From: Lachnospiraceae bacterium
GTDB lineage: Bacteria > Bacillota > Clostridia > Lachnospirales > Lachnospiraceae
DNA length: 6,024 nt
Assembly (NCBI GenBank): GCA_017477005.1
Contig: JAFUXY010000493.1
Location: 1-6,024 of the forward strand
Reading direction: 5' to 3'
Shown: positions 1 through 5,895 of the stretch, one piece after another
Layout: each line of letters starts with the position of its first letter
How positions within the stretch are numbered: the first letter of the stretch is position 1
The notes under the pieces: generated by a model
The model's input: the letters and a program-made list of their open reading frames with translations, nothing else
Databases searched by the model: none
Told to the model about the DNA's origin: nothing
Translations under genes and position numbers: made by a program

Positions 1-44
1 CCGGGGAGGCGGCGGAAAACATTCGACAAAGCGGGATGGGCTAA
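1..44 (+). CDS. Probable 3' end of an upstream gene (13 codons visible)
   Basis: The third frame reads GEAAENIRQSGMG and stops at TAA 42-44. Its codons (gag, gcg, gcg, gaa) resemble those of the clear genes downstream, and it ends just before the AT-richer leader of the next gene, as expected for a true C-terminus. No family can be recognised from 13 residues. The first frame is also open to about position 147, but it gives an Arg/Lys-rich, unconvincing translation. The call is tentative. Confidence 0.3.
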   Translation, partial: GEAAENIRQSGMG

Positions 45-84
45 TCGGCGGTTTGACAAAAAAACAGGCATGGTAGCCACAGGG

Positions 85-117
85 TTACTATACTTTTTCG
101 TTCACACCCATTATAAT
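85..117 (+). promoter_or_regulatory. Candidate promoter region for the lipoprotein gene
   Basis: A perfect TATAAT lies at 112-117, about 64 bases before the start codon at 181, with a second -10-like element (TACTAT/TATACT) at 86-94. No good -35 sits 16-18 bases upstream of TATAAT. A perfect TTGACA at 53-58 is 27-30 bases from the nearer -10-like element, which is too far for normal sigma-A spacing. Some promoter in 45-120 is likely because the gene is preceded by a stop and followed by a terminator, but the exact elements are uncertain. Confidence 0.3.
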
Positions 118-126
118 TTTCAAAGC

Positions 127-144
127 TGCGTTCCCAAGGACGCA
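127..144 (+). other. Small hairpin in the 5' leader
   Basis: TGCGT (127-131) pairs with ACGCA (140-144), and CC (133-134) pairs with GG (138-139), leaving one bulged T and a CAA loop. No T-run follows, so it is not an intrinsic terminator. It would lie in the leader of the lipoprotein mRNA if transcription starts just after TATAAT 112-117. It may have no function. Confidence 0.25.
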
Positions 145-168
145 TGAATCATTTTGCAGATTATAACG

Positions 169-174
169 AGGAGG
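169..174 (+). promoter_or_regulatory. Ribosome binding site that fixes the lipoprotein start
   Basis: A perfect AGGAGG lies 6 bases before ATG 181. It selects 181 over the in-frame upstream TTG at 154, which would place nine extra residues, including two Arg, ahead of the lipoprotein signal and would put the Shine-Dalgarno sequence inside the coding region. Confidence 0.85.
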
Positions 175-180
175 AATGAA

Positions 181-942
181 ATGAAAAAGAAAATAGCGGT
201 ACTTTTATTGAGCGGCATGCTCTGCGCGCCTTTGCTGGTTGGCTGCGGGGATTCCGAAGAAGATGCGTCGTCGCAGACGCAGACAACGGCGACGGAAGAG
301 AAAGCGGCGGAGACGAAGGAAGATGCAGGCGACGAAGAGATTACCTTCGAGGAGCTTCAGGACAATTTTGTTGCGCTGACCGATGCGTATCAGCAGGTGG
401 AAGACCTCTATATGAACGACGAGATCGCGCAGGACGATGACATCGAGGAGCTCTTGACGGAGGCTAAGTCGGTCATTGATGAAATGGGCGAGCTTTCGGA
501 GGACGACTTTTCGGGCCGGGAGGATATGCTGGAAATAAACGATGCCATGGTCGAAATGTTAGACGCGCTTTCCCTGATCATAGACGGGATGGATTATGCG
601 GATTCCGGAGAAGACGCAGGGGCTTTTTCCGCCATTTCCGGAGACTGGACGGTGCAGGGCATTGTCGGACCGGATGGCGATGCTTACACGCTGGACGAGG
701 TGAGCGAGATTGGCCTGGACGGCTCCCAGTTAGAAGCCACGCTTTCGTTTGATGATGCAGGAAACGTCAATTACGCTGCCATGGGGCAGGAAATCGACGG
801 AACCAGTGAATTAAACGGGGAGGCGATTCATATTACCTTCAGCAATGGGTACGAGATGGACTTCGAGTACGACGAGGAGGACGACGCCATATTGCAGTCG
901 AACGAGGATGCCGGAATCGTCCTGACATATCTCCGAAATTAA
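181..942 (+). CDS. Acidic secreted lipoprotein of unknown function
   Basis: This 253-residue protein opens with a type II signal: MKKK, a hydrophobic stretch, then the lipobox L-V-G-C with Cys22 as the expected lipidation site. It should be anchored to the outer face of the membrane. Residues 23-51 are a Ser/Thr/Glu/Asp-rich linker. Residues about 52-140 are strongly helical and acidic (ITFEEL, DAYQQVEDLY). Residues about 153-253 look like a small beta domain beginning GDWTVQG, with a LSFDDAGNV strand-turn, resembling the lipocalin-like C-terminal modules found in other Firmicutes lipoproteins; that resemblance is my inference. The gene is monocistronic: a leader precedes it and an intrinsic terminator follows its TAA by about 28 bases. 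No enzymatic motif is visible. The lipoprotein call is firm and the function is unknown. Confidence 0.9.
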   Translation: MKKKIAVLLLSGMLCAPLLVGCGDSEEDASSQTQTTATEEKAAETKEDAGDEEITFEELQDNFVALTDAYQQVEDLYMNDEIAQDDDIEELLTEAKSVIDEMGELSEDDFSGREDMLEINDAMVEMLDALSLIIDGMDYADSGEDAGAFSAISGDWTVQGIVGPDGDAYTLDEVSEIGLDGSQLEATLSFDDAGNVNYAAMGQEIDGTSELNGEAIHITFSNGYEMDFEYDEEDDAILQSNEDAGIVLTYLRN

Positions 943-970
943 ACCTGCAAATGTTTGATTCCCCCTACGA

Positions 971-1004
971 CAGCCCGGCCGTTTTTGGGTCGCCGGGCTG
1001 TTTT
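971..1004 (+). terminator. Rho-independent terminator after the lipoprotein gene
   Basis: A perfect 9-base-pair GC-rich stem (CAGCCCGGC at 971-979 with GCCGGGCTG at 992-1000) encloses a 12-base loop and is followed directly by TTTT (1001-1004). The T-tract is short, so some read-through into the next gene, only 32 bases away, is possible. Confidence 0.85.
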
Positions 1005-1036
1005 GCATATAGGGTGAGAGTAACGAAAGGAATGAG

Positions 1037-1777
1037 ATGTTAAAACTGGCAATAATTCCAAGCATTGTTTTGTTCTTTGTGGTGTGGAAGTTTGACACGG
1101 TCGAAAAGGAGCCGCCGGGGCTTCTTATAAAGCTTTTTCTTTGCGGGGCGCTCACGGTCATCAGCGCCATGGTCATAGGGCTGGCGGGGGAGGCCATCGT
1201 CGTTGATTTTTTCGAGGACGAGTCGTCGCTTTGGTATGTTTTCATCGACAATTTCATCCTCACCGCGCTGGTGGAAGAGGGTGGAAAATGCTTCGTATTG
1301 AAAAAAATTACATGGAGAAACAAGGAGTTCAATTACACCTTCGACGGGGTGGTCTATGCCGTCGTGGTGTCCCTGGGTTTCGCGACACTTGAAAACATTT
1401 TCTATGTGTTCGAGTACGGAGCAGAGACGGCGATCGTCCGGGCGCTGCTTTCCGTGCCGGGACATGTAATCGATGCCGTATTCATGGGGTATTTTTATGG
1501 CCTGGCGAGATATGACGAGGGCGCCGGGAACAAGGAACAGGCACGGCTGCATTTGAAAGAGGCGCTGTTTGTGCCGGTCGTCATGCACGGATTCTACGAT
1601 TTTTGCCTCAGCACGAATTTCGACGTATTCTATCTGCTGTTTGCCGTCTACGAGGTCGTTATCACCATTACGACCGTCAAGCGCTTCGTGCAGATGTCGA
1701 AGGGCGACACGCTGATTCCCGGCATGGAGTGGACAGTTTCCAGAGATGAGAGCACAAAGTATGATAATAAATGGTAG
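1037..1777 (+). CDS. prsW: PrsW-family intramembrane metalloprotease
   Basis: This 246-residue multi-pass membrane protein has about seven hydrophobic segments. It carries the signature blocks of the PrsW branch of the CPBP/Abi-related glutamic-type membrane proteases: EEGGK (E80, E81, K84), FDGVVYA (102-108), GFATLENIFY (114-123, with E119), PGHVID (141-146, with H143) and HGFYDF (184-189, with H184). The conserved Glu and His residues are all present, so the enzyme looks intact. In Bacillus subtilis PrsW makes the first cut in anti-sigma factor RsiW, and C. difficile PrsW acts on RsiT; no sigma/anti-sigma pair is visible here, so the substrate is unknown. The start is supported by AAAGGA at 1026-1031. 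It is the first gene of a tightly spaced string: the zinc-ribbon gene follows after 9 bases and its Shine-Dalgarno overlaps this gene's stop codon, suggesting translational coupling. Family assignment is confident; the symbol is by family only. Confidence 0.9.
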   Translation: MLKLAIIPSIVLFFVVWKFDTVEKEPPGLLIKLFLCGALTVISAMVIGLAGEAIVVDFFEDESSLWYVFIDNFILTALVEEGGKCFVLKKITWRNKEFNYTFDGVVYAVVVSLGFATLENIFYVFEYGAETAIVRALLSVPGHVIDAVFMGYFYGLARYDEGAGNKEQARLHLKEALFVPVVMHGFYDFCLSTNFDVFYLLFAVYEVVITITTVKRFVQMSKGDTLIPGMEWTVSRDESTKYDNKW

Positions 1778-1786
1778 GGGATTGGA

Positions 1787-2599
1787 ATGAAAGTAAAATG
1801 TGATTATTGCCGGCAGCTGATCGACGAAGGAGAAAAAAACTGTCCGTTTTGCGGAGCCTCCATGCCGACGTCGAACCGGGTGGCAAGCAAGCAGCCAAAG
1901 AGTATCGAGGAGCTGCGGCAGTGGTATGTTGACCACAATCTGCCGCCGGAGAAAACGACGCGGTTTTTCATCGGAAAGAACATAAAAGAGCCCAAGGCGT
2001 TCGGAATCTACAAAGATAATACTGGAGACTTTGTCGTTTACAAGAACAAGTCGGACGGGAAGCGGGAGATTCGATACCAGGGAGTCGACGAGGAGTACGC
2101 CGTCAATGAGCTATACCAGCGACTGAAGGCAGAAATTGCGGATCAGAAAAGGAATAATAACGCAAAGAAGGAATCCCCTGCGGATAAGGCGCTGGGCTGC
2201 CTTCTTACGCCTATCGTGTTTTTGTTCTCCCCGATCGGAATGACGGCTTTGGCTTGGATCGGGCTTGTCCTCATTCTACTATTCGACCACTCGCCATCCT
2301 CGGGATACTACCGATACCAGGGCAACGATTATTATTATCAAGGCTCCTCTTGGTATGTGTATAATGCCATGGCCGACGATTGGGAGAGGGCGGCGAACGG
2401 CAGCGAATTAGACGAGATTATCAACGACGATACCGACGATGATTACAGGGTTTATGACCATTACGGAAAGCGTTTCGAGGACTCCACATGGTACGACACC
2501 GGAGACAGTGACGATGACGACGACTGGGACAGCGACAGCACTTGGGACTCGGGTGATTCATGGGATTCGGACAGCACGGACTGGGATTCGGATTGGTAA
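1787..2599 (+). CDS. Zinc-ribbon membrane protein with acidic Trp-Asp-Ser tail
   Basis: This 270-residue protein has four parts. Residues 5-22 form a zinc ribbon with two CxxC knuckles (C5, C8, C19, C22). Residues about 39-117 are a compact alpha/beta domain (IEELRQWYVDH, RFFIGK, AFGIYK, DFVVYKNKSDGKREIRY) that I recall from many clostridial zinc-ribbon proteins. A Lys/Arg-rich stretch (118-134) precedes a long hydrophobic segment (about 136-166). The tail begins with Tyr/Trp-rich sequence (YYRYQGNDYYY, SSWYVY) and ends in an Asp-rich WDS repeat up to the final Trp270. By the positive-inside rule the zinc ribbon should be cytoplasmic and the tail outside. The 30-residue hydrophobic stretch contains SPIG and could also be a hairpin. 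AGGGG at 1776-1780, overlapping the prsW stop, supports the start. Function is unknown; the position behind prsW makes it a candidate partner or substrate. Confidence 0.85.
   Translation: MKVKCDYCRQLIDEGEKNCPFCGASMPTSNRVASKQPKSIEELRQWYVDHNLPPEKTTRFFIGKNIKEPKAFGIYKDNTGDFVVYKNKSDGKREIRYQGVDEEYAVNELYQRLKAEIADQKRNNNAKKESPADKALGCLLTPIVFLFSPIGMTALAWIGLVLILLFDHSPSSGYYRYQGNDYYYQGSSWYVYNAMADDWERAANGSELDEIINDDTDDDYRVYDHYGKRFEDSTWYDTGDSDDDDDWDSDSTWDSGDSWDSDSTDWDSDW
2504..2596 (+). repeat. Degenerate Trp-Asp-Ser repeat encoding the C-terminal tail
   Basis: The last 31 codons of the zinc-ribbon gene encode a low-complexity run of Asp, Ser and Trp. Trp falls at residues 247, 253, 259, 266 and 270, mostly six apart, each followed by Asp and usually Asp-Ser. 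At DNA level the unit is a variation on tgggay-tcg/agc-gac, with codons mixed (tcg, agc, tca, agt for Ser). It is therefore an old or selected protein repeat, not a recent DNA slippage product. Confidence 0.75.
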
Positions 2600-2614
2600 T
2601 GAACGAGGACAAAA

Positions 2615-4987
2615 ATGGGATATGTGAAAATTCCAAAGGTATATGAAAAACTGAAAAGGGCGGAGGAATTCTTCGTGCCCGTGATCATGACGGCGGCTAC
2701 CGGATGGGGAAAGAGCGCGGCGGCGGACTATTATTACCGCAGGAAAAAACACCTGACCTTGTACTGCAAAAATGGGAAATTATCCGACATGCCATCGCCG
2801 GAGGGCGTCCCGGCTGGTGTGGTAATCGTGGAGGATTTGCAGTGGCTGACGGAGGAGGACTCCATCTCCTACCTGCAAAAGCTGCTGCGCAGGCCTGGCA
2901 TACAAGTGGTCATGCTGACTCGGGGGGGTACTCCGAACTATCTAATGAGCGATAGCATGGATTTGGGGATGATCCGTATCCAGGAAAGCGATTTCGCGTT
3001 CGGGGAAAAAGAAGTCGATCGGTATTTTCATGAGAGGGGCATTGAAATCCATCCCGAAGACATCTCGCCCGTGACGGAGGCTTCGCAAGGATATGCCTGT
3101 GCGCTGCATTTCTATGCGGAGCGAATGGAGGACGGGACAAGGTATTCCGAGGACATGCATGAGGCAGTATGGCATGACATATATCGCATGTGGGACGGCT
3201 ACGTGTATGACGAGTGGACGGAGCAGTTTACCCGCCTCGTCCTTTGCGTTTGCCAGTACGACGGCTTCACGCAGGAGATGGCGGAATACCTGACCGGCGA
3301 CAAGGATGTAGGGGACACGATTGAGTTCTGCTATTTAGCGACGAACCAGCTCCGCTATCAAAATGATGGGAGCTATTCCATCCGGCCGGAGACCATAGGG
3401 TTTTACCGCTGGAAGCAGAACCTCGTTTGGACGAAGGAAGAAATCACGGAAAATTTCCGCAGGGCGGCGGATTATTACGAAAGAAAAAACGATGTCCCGA
3501 ACGCCTTGAAATATTACCACAAGGCGAACGCCCACCAGAGGATCAAGGAGCTCTTGATTCGGAACGCTAATTCGTGTTTTGGCACCATGCACCTCGTGGA
3601 CACAAAAGAATATTATTTCTCGCTCCCAGAAGAGGAAATCAAAAATTCGCCGATACTGATGGCGGGGATGAGTATGCTGTGCGACCTGCTCTTGATGGCG
3701 GAGAAATCCGAGGAATGGTACGGGGCGCTTTTGGCGTTCGAGCAGGACGCAAGGAACCGGTGGGAGCGGCGGAGGGAGGCCAGGTCCAGGCTGGCGTATC
3801 TGGATCTGGCCTTGCCGCATAGGGGGACAACGGACTTCCTGCAGACGCTAAGGAAGCTGCTTGCGCCGATGCAACGAGGCGAGATCGACCTGCCGGAATT
3901 TCATGTCACAGGAGGCCTGCCATCGCTGATGAATGGGGCGTTGGATTTTTCGCAGTGGTCGAAAAGTGACACCCAGATTGCGCGGTTTCTGGCAAAGCCC
4001 GTCGAAGGCATGGCCGGCGCCTATGGGAAGGGGCTGATTACGATCGCACTGGCCGAAAGCGGGTTTGAAAAAGGGACGATGTCGTCCTACGAAGTGCTGA
4101 CAAGATGCAACGATGGCTATGCGGCGGCGAGCTGCGGCGGGAAGATCGAGATATGCTTTGCGGCTCTGGGTGTGCAAGTGCGGCAGCACGTCGTCGAAGG
4201 GCAGCTTCCGTCCGCAAAACGGGTGTATGAGGCGTTTCTGGATAAAGTGGCGTTGGAAGGGGGCGATGCGCTTTTTTTGAATCTAAAGGCGTTGGGTGCA
4301 TGGATTTCCTTGTACGGGGGAGCAGGGGAGAAGATTCGGGCGTATATCGAAGCCGTGCCTGACGCGAAAATATCCTTTTGCATCCCGGACATATACCGGC
4401 AGATGGTCAAGGTACGCTGCCTGATCGCGGAGAACCGGCTGGAAGAGGCGATGGATCTGGCGCTATTTCTGACGGAAGGTCTGTCTTCGTATGAACGGCG
4501 TTTTTACTGGATGGAAAACGAGCTATTAAAATCCATCCTGCTCTACCGGATGGGGGACGGCCATTGGCGGGAGTGCTTTCTTTCTGCTTTGAGAAAAGCC
4601 GGGGAATATTATTTCATCCGGCCAGTTTCCATTGAAGGAGCCGCCATCCTCCCTCTCTTGGAGAACATGAAGGATTCGGAGGAGTGGCGAGGGCTGGAAA
4701 AGGATTACTTGGCGCAGCTCTACAAAGAATGTATAAAGGTCGCGTCGCATTATCCCGACTATATGAGGTACATTCCCGGCGAGGCTGTGTCGCTGACGAA
4801 CCGGGAAGCGCAGGTGCTTTCCATGTTGTGTGCGGGCTTGTCGATGGATGAAATATGCCGGGATTTGAAGATTTCCTATGCGGGATTGAAAAAACACAAC
4901 CGGAATATTTACAAAAAGCTGGGCGCGAAAAACCGGACAGAGGCGGAGCGAAAGGCGATCCAATCGGGACTCGTCCATCGGGGTTAA
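2615..4987 (+). CDS. Large ATP-binding LuxR-family regulator (MalT-like STAND)
   Basis: This 790-residue protein is a one-component regulator of the MalT/LAL type. The N-terminal P-loop ATPase has Walker A AATGWGKS (27-34, K33, S34) and Walker B VVIVEDLQW (69-77). The sensor-like LTRGG (101-105) and RIQESDFAFGEKEV (121-134) match the MalT-type 'R..P..L....DL.F..EE' region. Residues about 150-270 fit the helical and winged-helix parts of STAND ATPases. A long TPR-like helical region follows (DYYERKNDVPNALKYYHKA, 287-305, is a typical hairpin). Residues 726-790 are a LuxR/GerE helix-turn-helix: SLTNREAQVL, GLSMDEICRDLKIS, then HNRNIYKKLGAKNRTEAERKA. In this family ATP and a ligand bound by the TPR region switch oligomerisation and DNA binding; the ligand here is unknown. 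GAGG at 2605-2608 supports the start, 15 bases after the zinc-ribbon gene. It is shorter than MalT (about 900) but appears whole. Confidence 0.88.
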   Translation: MGYVKIPKVYEKLKRAEEFFVPVIMTAATGWGKSAAADYYYRRKKHLTLYCKNGKLSDMPSPEGVPAGVVIVEDLQWLTEEDSISYLQKLLRRPGIQVVMLTRGGTPNYLMSDSMDLGMIRIQESDFAFGEKEVDRYFHERGIEIHPEDISPVTEASQGYACALHFYAERMEDGTRYSEDMHEAVWHDIYRMWDGYVYDEWTEQFTRLVLCVCQYDGFTQEMAEYLTGDKDVGDTIEFCYLATNQLRYQNDGSYSIRPETIGFYRWKQNLVWTKEEITENFRRAADYYERKNDVPNALKYYHKANAHQRIKELLIRNANSCFGTMHLVDTKEYYFSLPEEEIKNSPILMAGMSMLCDLLLMAEKSEEWYGALLAFEQDARNRWERRREARSRLAYLDLALPHRGTTDFLQTLRKLLAPMQRGEIDLPEFHVTGGLPSLMNGALDFSQWSKSDTQIARFLAKPVEGMAGAYGKGLITIALAESGFEKGTMSSYEVLTRCNDGYAAASCGGKIEICFAALGVQVRQHVVEGQLPSAKRVYEAFLDKVALEGGDALFLNLKALGAWISLYGGAGEKIRAYIEAVPDAKISFCIPDIYRQMVKVRCLIAENRLEEAMDLALFLTEGLSSYERRFYWMENELLKSILLYRMGDGHWRECFLSALRKAGEYYFIRPVSIEGAAILPLLENMKDSEEWRGLEKDYLAQLYKECIKVASHYPDYMRYIPGEAVSLTNREAQVLSMLCAGLSMDEICRDLKISYAGLKKHNRNIYKKLGAKNRTEAERKAIQSGLVHRG

Positions 4988-5007
4988 GAAAGGGTTTGAA
5001 TGACGAT

Positions 5008-5274
5008 ATGAAGTGGAAGGCAGGAGTAGAAATAGAACGTGGCGATGGGATGTGGGCGCGATTTGGAGACAAGGCAAAGGAAATCAAGGGCGACGAAGCC
5101 TTGATTGCTGAGCTGATGGAAGAGGGTATCGTGGAAGACGAAGAGCTGGTCAAAAAGGTGGCGGAGAAACAGGGCTGCGACGACATCGGTTCTGCCCTTC
5201 GCCTTGCGCAATTTGTGGAGGATTTCGGCGATTATATTGCGGAAGGAAAGAGAGCCTCCGTTTTCGGGGGATGA
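5008..5274 (+). CDS. Small acidic protein of unknown function
   Basis: The protein has 88 residues from ATG 5008, begins MKWKAGVEIERGDGMW and ends KRASVFGG. It is strongly acidic and mostly helical, with an amphipathic middle (ALIAELMEEGIVEDEELVKKVAE), no signal peptide and no membrane segment, so it should be cytoplasmic. I do not recognise the family. The frame stays open upstream to 4855, but those 51 residues overlap the LuxR HTH and are a shadow. The start is uncertain: AAAGGG (4989-4994) is 13 bases from ATG 5008, long for a Shine-Dalgarno, while an in-frame TTG at 4996 is too close. ATG 5047 is a third option. It sits 20 bases after the regulator and 6 bases before the next gene, so it is probably co-transcribed with both. 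Confidence 0.6.
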   Translation: MKWKAGVEIERGDGMWARFGDKAKEIKGDEALIAELMEEGIVEDEELVKKVAEKQGCDDIGSALRLAQFVEDFGDYIAEGKRASVFGG

Positions 5275-5280
5275 GAAACG

Positions 5281-5625
5281 ATGGGAAAAAACACAAAGAA
5301 AAAAGGCGGATTCAGGAAGATAATGGTAAGGGTTCTGGCCCTTTTGGGCGCGTTCTTCATCCTGATTATGCTTCTGCCGGAAGATGAGCCGGCGGAGGAC
5401 GAAAAGGCAAGAAGCAGCGCCAAGATTTCCGACAAAAGCGGAGATGGTGCGTGCCTTTTCGGAACATACGGACATACATTTCGACATCATAGGGATGGAT
5501 TGCTGCATTATGGCGAGCTTGGAATCCTGCTACGCATTGAGCCCGTATTGCAAGTATGCCCTGCTTTCGGAGGATTTCGAATCGGGGCTGGGATGGAGCT
5601 ATACAAGGTGGATGAAACAGCTTGA
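5281..5625 (+). CDS. Membrane-anchor ORF: 5' part of a broken clostripain-like gene
   Basis: The reading frame from ATG 5281 starts with a Lys-rich cytoplasmic end (MGKNTKKKGGFRK), one membrane segment (about residues 14-32) and an acidic exposed linker (PEDEPAEDEKARSSA, 33-47). After about residue 48 the translation turns into out-of-frame sequence (HTFRHHRDG and so on) up to TGA 5623-5625, because the real coding information moves to the frame one base later. Only the first 45-50 codons therefore look like genuine protein. A GGGGGATGAG stretch (from about 5266) supplies the ribosome binding site, spanning the end of the preceding gene. As it stands it would make a 114-residue membrane protein with a nonsense tail. 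Confidence 0.5.
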   Translation: MGKNTKKKGGFRKIMVRVLALLGAFFILIMLLPEDEPAEDEKARSSAKISDKSGDGACLFGTYGHTFRHHRDGLLHYGELGILLRIEPVLQVCPAFGGFRIGAGMELYKVDETA

Positions 5626-5818
5626 AAAAAATCCCGGGATATCGACGCCGCTGCTGGGAAAATATATCGTGGATGGCATCATCAAAGACAACGAGGACAG
5701 CTTCTTCGGGGATTCCTCTTGCATTACCTTGTTCAACGAATCGACGATTATGACGCAGAGCTTTGGTATATGTATGACGGGGATCTGTTGTACCTGTATG
5801 ATGATGAGTCGGATATGA
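5384..5818 (+). pseudogene. Out-of-frame clostripain (peptidase C11) core fragment
   Basis: Codons from about 5423 to 5740 encode a recognisable middle segment of a clostripain-related C11 cysteine peptidase: AEMVRAFSEH, HFDIIGMDCCIMASLES, YALSPYCKYALLSEDFESG, GWSYTRWMKQLEKNPG and LLGKYIVDGI. These match the family pattern 'FDFIGFDAC(L)MA..E..YALS...Y...SEE.EPG.GW.Y..WL'. The second Cys of DCC (codon 5504-5506) is at the catalytic Cys position. The N-terminal half of the domain with the catalytic His block (normally some 45 residues before the Cys) is missing; only about 25 residues of related sequence precede the Cys. The ORF ends at TGA 5816-5818 after an out-of-frame Cys/Met-rich run beginning near 5741. 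ATG 5384 lies inside the anchor ORF and has no clear Shine-Dalgarno. Inference: remnant left by internal deletion, not an active protease. Confidence 0.7.
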
Positions 5819-5895
5819 TGGGATATTACGATGAATATGAGGACGAGATTTATTACTATGATGAAGACAAGGGTGATTGGCTTCTGTTGGATTAG
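5728..5895 (+). pseudogene. Tyr/Asp-rich C-terminal tail, 3' end of the broken gene
   Basis: From about 5728 to TAG 5893-5895 the frame of the upstream anchor ORF becomes protein-like again: RIDDYDAELWYMYDGDLLYL, then DESDMMGYYDEYEDE and YYYDEDKGDWLLLD. The acidic Tyr/Trp-rich style resembles the extracytoplasmic tail of the zinc-ribbon protein (NDYYYQGSSWYVY). Its stop overlaps the start of the following lipoprotein gene by about 35 bases, a normal arrangement for a true gene end in an operon. It probably was the C-terminus of the same anchored protein whose middle is now in another frame. It has no start of its own. Confidence 0.5.

Noticed and set aside
53..58. Perfect TTGACA as the -35 of a sigma-A promoter
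   Set aside because: No -10-like hexamer lies 15-18 bases downstream (gccaca region); the nearest ones are 27-30 bases away.
154..180. Upstream TTG extension of the first lipoprotein
   Set aside because: It would place the AGGAGG inside the coding region and put charged residues before a standard lipoprotein signal; ATG 181 with 6-base spacing is far better.
1040..1936. Long minus-strand ORF of 298 codons
   Set aside because: It is antisense to the PrsW gene, its translation is rich in His, Arg and Pro, and it has no family motif; GC-rich third positions of the real gene explain the open frame.
2599..2649. ATG at 2599 overlapping the zinc-ribbon stop as an alternative start
   Set aside because: That frame stops after about 15 codons; ATG 2615 with GAGG just upstream opens the full regulator.
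4855..5007. N-terminal extension of the small acidic protein
   Set aside because: The 51 residues overlap the conserved LuxR helix-turn-helix codons in another frame and look like a shadow translation, rich in Gly, Pro, Arg and Lys.
5624..5632. Run of seven A (5625-5631) as a programmed frameshift site linking the C11 core to the tail frame
   Set aside because: The C11-like protein continues sensibly in its own frame on both sides of the A-run (QLEKNPGIS), and a -1 shift there would give about 35 residues of unconvincing sequence before the tail begins.
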